This document shows, piece after piece, positions 39,084 to 42,219 of a stretch of 42,219 nt of DNA. Position 1 is the first letter of the stretch; each line of letters begins with the position of its first letter. A model generated the notes under the pieces. The model saw only the letters and a program-made list of their open reading frames with translations. It made no database searches and was not told the DNA's origin. The position numbers and the translations under genes were made by a program. This stretch comes from an uncultured Actinomycetes bacterium (GTDB lineage Bacteria > Actinomycetota > Thermoleophilia > Gaiellales > Gaiellaceae). The stretch covers positions 1 to 42,219 of the forward strand of contig CAIYXH010000289.1 of the NCBI GenBank assembly GCA_903930195.1, in the 5' to 3' direction.

Positions 39084-40369
39084 GCCTCGACGAGCCCCAT
39101 CCGCGCGACCGCAGCCAGGCCGAGCCCGATCCAGGTGACGGCGTCGAGGGGGATCCCGGCGACGATGCCGACGGCATTCCAGGTGCCGATGGCGACGACG
39201 AGCCAGCTCGCCGCGACGAGGCCCAGCACGCGCGTGCCGGAGGGTGCGCGCAGCGCGAAGAGGAATCCCGTGACGAACACGGCACCGCCGAGCACCAGTC
39301 CGAGCACGCCCATGTCGGCAAGCAGTTGGATCCAGAGATTCTGCACGCCCCAGGGATGCTGTTTCGACGGGTAGGCGTCCTCGGCCTGCGGGAAGCGCCG
39401 CTTGGCAGCGGCGAGATACGGCTGGTAGCGGTCGGCGGAGCGCTCGAAGCCGACGCCGAGCAGCGGGTGGTCGATCCAGATCCGCAGCCCGATGTAGCCG
39501 AGCATCGTCCGCTGCGATCCCGTCTGCACCTGGGTGCTTGCCGTCGAGCTCGCCGGGCGGATGCCGAGGAAGCGCAGGAAGTTCGCGGTGTCGTACGAGC
39601 GCAGGGCGAGCACGCCGACGGCGACGACGAAGGTGGTGGCGACGATCGTCGCCGCGCGGCGGAGGTCCAGCGTCCGCGTCCGGCGTCCGGCCATGAGGCA
39701 GAGCGCCGCCATCACGACCATTCCCGAGAACGGCAGCACCTGCGCCGCGAGGATCGCGCCCACCGCACCCGCGAGCAGTGCAGCGGGGATCAGGCGGCTG
39801 CGCCGGCCGGCGGCGAGCAGGGCGAAGGCGGTCGCGAGGCTCGCGCCGGAGACGGCGGCGAAGTCGATGTTCCCGATGAACGACGGCTCCAGCTGTCCGG
39901 GGCGCCGCCCGTTGAACTCGTTGACGAGCCCGAGGAACTGCAGCGAGCCCCAGGCGCTCGCGACGAGGCTCCAGAGCACTGCTACGGCGAGCAGCCGCTC
40001 GACCTGGACGCGGCGCCGCAGGAGCAGCACGAGTGCGGGCGCGAGGAACGGGTACTCGACGAACTTCGCCGCCGTGACGAGGTGCTTCTGCGTCTCGTCG
40101 AACGGCCGCCAGAAGCACGAGACCACGCAGAGGACGAGCAGCCCGGCTGCGATCAGCCAGAGACGGCGCGTCCGCACGAGCGGCTCCCAGCCCGCCAGCA
40201 CCCCAGCGACGACCGCGGCCAGAACGGTCAGGCCGACGGCGACGTCCGAGAGGTAGACGGTCAGCGGACCCACGACGACGGCCGGCTGGTAGCGGGCGTG
40301 CAGGAAGAGCAGGGGGATCGCCGCGGCCGGAACGAGCGCGAGGAGGTCCGCGGCGCGCGATCTGGCCAA
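39080..40369 (-). CDS. O-antigen polymerase/ligase family membrane protein (Wzy/WaaL-like)
   Basis: A 429-aa polytopic protein with about 11 helices. The family signature GYIGLRIWIDHPLLGVGFER and the following large external loop ending in HPWGVQNLWIQLLADMGVLGL are typical of the Wzy_C/WaaL superfamily. It would polymerise the flipped repeat unit or ligate it to an acceptor. The start is TTG 40369, supported by a TATAGT box 9 nt upstream. The first of two genes, coupled to the epimerase by ATGA. It is divergent from a Wzx, forming a Wzy/Wzx pair around one short promoter region. Confidence 0.87.
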   Translation of the reverse strand: MARSRAADLLALVPAAAIPLLFLHARYQPAVVVGPLTVYLSDVAVGLTVLAAVVAGVLAGWEPLVRTRRLWLIAAGLLVLCVVSCFWRPFDETQKHLVTAAKFVEYPFLAPALVLLLRRRVQVERLLAVAVLWSLVASAWGSLQFLGLVNEFNGRRPGQLEPSFIGNIDFAAVSGASLATAFALLAAGRRSRLIPAALLAGAVGAILAAQVLPFSGMVVMAALCLMAGRRTRTLDLRRAATIVATTFVVAVGVLALRSYDTANFLRFLGIRPASSTASTQVQTGSQRTMLGYIGLRIWIDHPLLGVGFERSADRYQPYLAAAKRRFPQAEDAYPSKQHPWGVQNLWIQLLADMGVLGLVLGGAVFVTGFLFALRAPSGTRVLGLVAASWLVVAIGTWNAVGIVAGIPLDAVTWIGLGLAAVARMGLVEA

Positions 40370-40378
40370 GGGATGCGG

Positions 40379-40386
40379 ACTATACT
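40379..40386. promoter_or_regulatory. Shared bidirectional -10 element
   Basis: ACTATACT contains TATACT on the plus strand (40381-40386, 11 nt before ATG 40398) and TATAGT on the minus strand (40379-40384, 9 nt before TTG 40369). The two -10 boxes overlap by 4 bp in a 28-bp intergenic space, so polymerase can serve only one direction at a time. Confidence 0.6.
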
Positions 40387-40397
40387 CGGCAGCCTCG

Positions 40398-41684
40398 ATG
40401 CGCTCCCGCGTCCTCTGGCGCCGCTCGGCGACGGCGCTCGGCGTCTACGGAGCAACCGCCCTCGGCTTTCTCGCCACGGTCGTCGCCGCGCGTGAGCTGA
40501 CGAAGCTCGACTTCGCCCGCTTCGCCCTCGTCTTCGCCACCACGACCCTGGTGCAGAACCTCGTGGACCTGACGATCGAGGAGGTCGTCGTCAAGTACGG
40601 GAACCGCTACGCCGCCCGTGAGGAGTGGGGGCGCTTCCACCGGCTGATCCGCGTCGGGATGGTGGTGAAGCTCGTTGGCGGCACCGTCGGCACGCTGGGG
40701 ATTCTCGTGGCCGCGGTCCTCTCCCCCTGGATCTGGTCGACGGGCGGGATCGGCTGGGCGATGGCGATCGCCGCGCTCGTGCCGCTGATCCAGCAGCCCG
40801 AGGGGATGGCCGGCGCGCTGCTCCTGCTGCGCAACCGCTACGACATCCGCGGCGTGCTGCTCCTCTGGTCGATGGCGCTGCGCCTCGTCGGGATCGTGAT
40901 CGCCGCCCCGCACGGCGTCGTCGCCATCTTCATCGCGATCGTGAGCGCGCAGACCGTCGCGACCGCGACCGTGACCGCAGCGGGGTACGCCGCCTACCGC
41001 CGCTATCCGGCCGCCGAGCCGGTCGAGCTCGGCGGCGACCGCGTCGCGATCCGCGCCTTCACGATCCAGTCGTCGCTCTCCTCCGGGCTCGCCTCGTTCC
41101 GCAGCTACCTGCCGACGGCGCTCGTCGGAATCGTCTCGAGCGCGAACCAGGTCTCGAACTTCCGCAACGCACAGGCGCCGCAGACCGCGATGCAGTCGCT
41201 CTCCGCCCCGGCGCGCCTCGTGCTGCTCGCCGAGCAGACCCGCGATGTCGAGCACGGTCGCCCCGACAAGGCGTTCGCGTCGCTCAAGACCTACATCGCG
41301 GGCATGGCGGCGTTCGCGCTCGTCGCGACCGTCCCGCTCTGGGTGTTCATGCCGAACATCGTCGTCTGGGTCTACGGCGCCAAGTACCGCGGTGCCGAGG
41401 AGGCGTTCCGCGTGATGCTGCTCGCGGCCGCCGTGCAGATCGTCTTCGGCTGGACGAAGTCGTTCCCCGTCTCGATCGGCCGGCCGGGCCCGCGCACGGC
41501 GGGTCAGACGCTCGAGGTCGCCGTCCTCGTCCCGGCCGTGCTCGTGCTCGGCCGGCTGTACGGCGCGACCGGCGCGGCGGGCGGCGTCCTCGCCGGCGGC
41601 ATCGTCCTCGCGCTGTTCTGGACGGGCGGCCTCTTCTGGCTGCGCGGTCGGCTCGTCGCCGAGCCCCACGGGACGCCGGCATGA
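40398..41684 (+). CDS. Wzx-type polysaccharide flippase, copy 2
   Basis: A 428-aa polytopic protein of the MOP flippase family, exporting the lipid-linked repeat unit. About 12 helices are visible. AARELTKLDFARFALVF near the N-terminus and FMPNIVVWVYGAKYRGAEEAFRVMLLAA in the second half are typical. ATG 40398 is placed by the -10 box upstream. The stop overlaps the GT4 start (ATGA). It shares the promoter region with the Wzy/WaaL-like gene. It differs clearly from the flippase at 9881, so the locus may export two different units. Confidence 0.87.
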   Translation: MRSRVLWRRSATALGVYGATALGFLATVVAARELTKLDFARFALVFATTTLVQNLVDLTIEEVVVKYGNRYAAREEWGRFHRLIRVGMVVKLVGGTVGTLGILVAAVLSPWIWSTGGIGWAMAIAALVPLIQQPEGMAGALLLLRNRYDIRGVLLLWSMALRLVGIVIAAPHGVVAIFIAIVSAQTVATATVTAAGYAAYRRYPAAEPVELGGDRVAIRAFTIQSSLSSGLASFRSYLPTALVGIVSSANQVSNFRNAQAPQTAMQSLSAPARLVLLAEQTRDVEHGRPDKAFASLKTYIAGMAAFALVATVPLWVFMPNIVVWVYGAKYRGAEEAFRVMLLAAAVQIVFGWTKSFPVSIGRPGPRTAGQTLEVAVLVPAVLVLGRLYGATGAAGGVLAGGIVLALFWTGGLFWLRGRLVAEPHGTPA

Positions 41685-42219
41685 AGGTGCTCGTCGTCTC
41701 CGGGATCTGGCCTCCCGACGTCGGTGGCCCGGCATCGCATGCGCCCGAGGTCGCGGCGTACCTCACGGGCCGCGGGCACCTCGTCGAGGTCGTGGTCACG
41801 GCCGACCAGGCTCCCGCGCCGGAGTCCTATCCCGTGCACTGGGTGCGGCGGTCGCTGCCCCCGGGCGTGCGGCACGCGGAGAGCGTCCGGCTCGTCGCTG
41901 CGCGTGCGCGACAGGCGGACGTGATCTACACGACCGGCATGTTCGGCCGGTCGTCGCTGGCCGCGCTCGCGGCCCGCACGCCCTTCGTCGTCAAGCTCAC
42001 CGCCGATCCGGCCTACGAGCGCGCGCGTCGCTGGGGCCTCTGGGGCGGCTCGCTCGAGGAGTTCCAGGCGCACCCGAGCGTGCGCTCGCTCCCGCTGCGG
42101 CTGAGCCGCGACTTCGACGCGCGCCGGGCGGCGCATGTGGTCACGCCCTCCGCCTACCTGCGGGAGCTCGCGATCGGCTGGGGCGTTCCGCCGGCACAGG
42201 CGACCGTGCTCCCCAACCC
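41681..42219 (+). CDS. GT4-type glycosyltransferase (partial, C-terminus off window)
   Basis: The first 179 residues of a GT-B fold enzyme. VLVVSGIWPPDVGGPASHAPEVA is the typical start of GT4 family members, and AAHVVTPSAYLRELAIGWGV marks the end of the N-terminal lobe. The donor-binding C-terminal half, with its EX7E motif, lies beyond the window. The ATG overlaps the flippase stop. It probably adds a sugar to the lipid-linked intermediate on the cytoplasmic face. Confidence 0.88.
   Translation, partial: MKVLVVSGIWPPDVGGPASHAPEVAAYLTGRGHLVEVVVTADQAPAPESYPVHWVRRSLPPGVRHAESVRLVAARARQADVIYTTGMFGRSSLAALAARTPFVVKLTADPAYERARRWGLWGGSLEEFQAHPSVRSLPLRLSRDFDARRAAHVVTPSAYLRELAIGWGVPPAQATVLPN

Noticed and set aside
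1..42219. tRNA, rRNA, CRISPR arrays, insertion sequences or att sites
   Set aside because: None were recognised by eye: no transposase or integrase frame, no regularly spaced direct repeats other than the YWTD coding repeats, and no tRNA-like sequence. A tRNAscan or Infernal run would be needed to exclude small RNA genes.

Overview
The window is very GC-rich, densely packed DNA with frequent GTG starts, and most genes overlap the next by 1-17 nt. Protein content and promoter style suggest a high-GC actinobacterium. A Thermoleophilia-like lineage is my guess; no rRNA or tRNA is present to confirm it. I see no insertion sequence, phage gene, CRISPR array or RNA gene. No gap between genes exceeds about 185 bp.

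Nearly all of the window is a surface-polysaccharide / glycoconjugate locus of the Wzx/Wzy type. It contains a small membrane phosphoglycosyl transferase that would start the lipid-linked oligosaccharide (17469-18050). It also has GT2 and GT4 glycosyltransferases, four or five polytopic GT-C-like membrane proteins, two Wzx-type flippases (9881-11203, 40398-41684), a Wzy/WaaL-like polymerase or ligase (39080-40369) and a Wzz-like chain-length protein (23595-24470). Sugar-nucleotide enzymes are WecE/RffA-type aminotransferase (partial, 1-853), WecB, GDP-mannose 4,6-dehydratase, UDP-glucuronate decarboxylase and two UDP-sugar 4-epimerases.

Layout. 1-2777: WecE-like aminotransferase and a zinc-ribbon methyltransferase (minus strand), divergent from a GT2 (plus). 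2779-16317: one nine-gene minus-strand operon running wecB, AsnB-type amidotransferase, two-domain MDR/Gfo-Idh oxidoreductase, flippase, a four-domain fusion protein, a membrane protein, an SDR lacking the usual Tyr, a CarB-like ATP-grasp enzyme and a HAD protein. 16390-19341: GT2, initiating transferase (CTG start) and a GT-C protein. 19338-20390: gmd. 20447-27851: plus-strand run with a second ATP-grasp enzyme, membrane-anchored PQQ-type beta-propeller, epimerase, Wzz, a small membrane protein, GT-C and two GT2s. 27928-30258: a small accessory island (DUF4242-like protein, secreted YWTD propeller, Fer4/CDGSH iron-sulfur protein, UBP zinc finger). 30255-33232: methyltransferase-GT2 fusion and GT-C. 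33259-35933: a WxL-like surface module (two WxL-type secreted proteins and a DUF916-type membrane anchor). 36056-38151: UDP-xylose synthase and a secreted glycoside hydrolase. 38148-42219: epimerase and Wzy, divergent from Wzx and a GT4 that runs off the window.

The most unusual points are: (1) the four-domain fusion (methyltransferase, NodB-type deacetylase, degenerate methyltransferase, transglutaminase-like) sitting with AsnB and ATP-grasp enzymes, which suggests an undescribed amide-forming modification of the glycan; (2) a consistent promoter layout in which a TANNNT -10 box lies 6-11 nt before the start codon of most transcription units, implying leaderless mRNAs, with one divergent pair apparently sharing a single -10 box; (3) a WxL-like system outside the Firmicutes whose anchor carries a cytoplasmic Pro-rich, Cys-containing tail.
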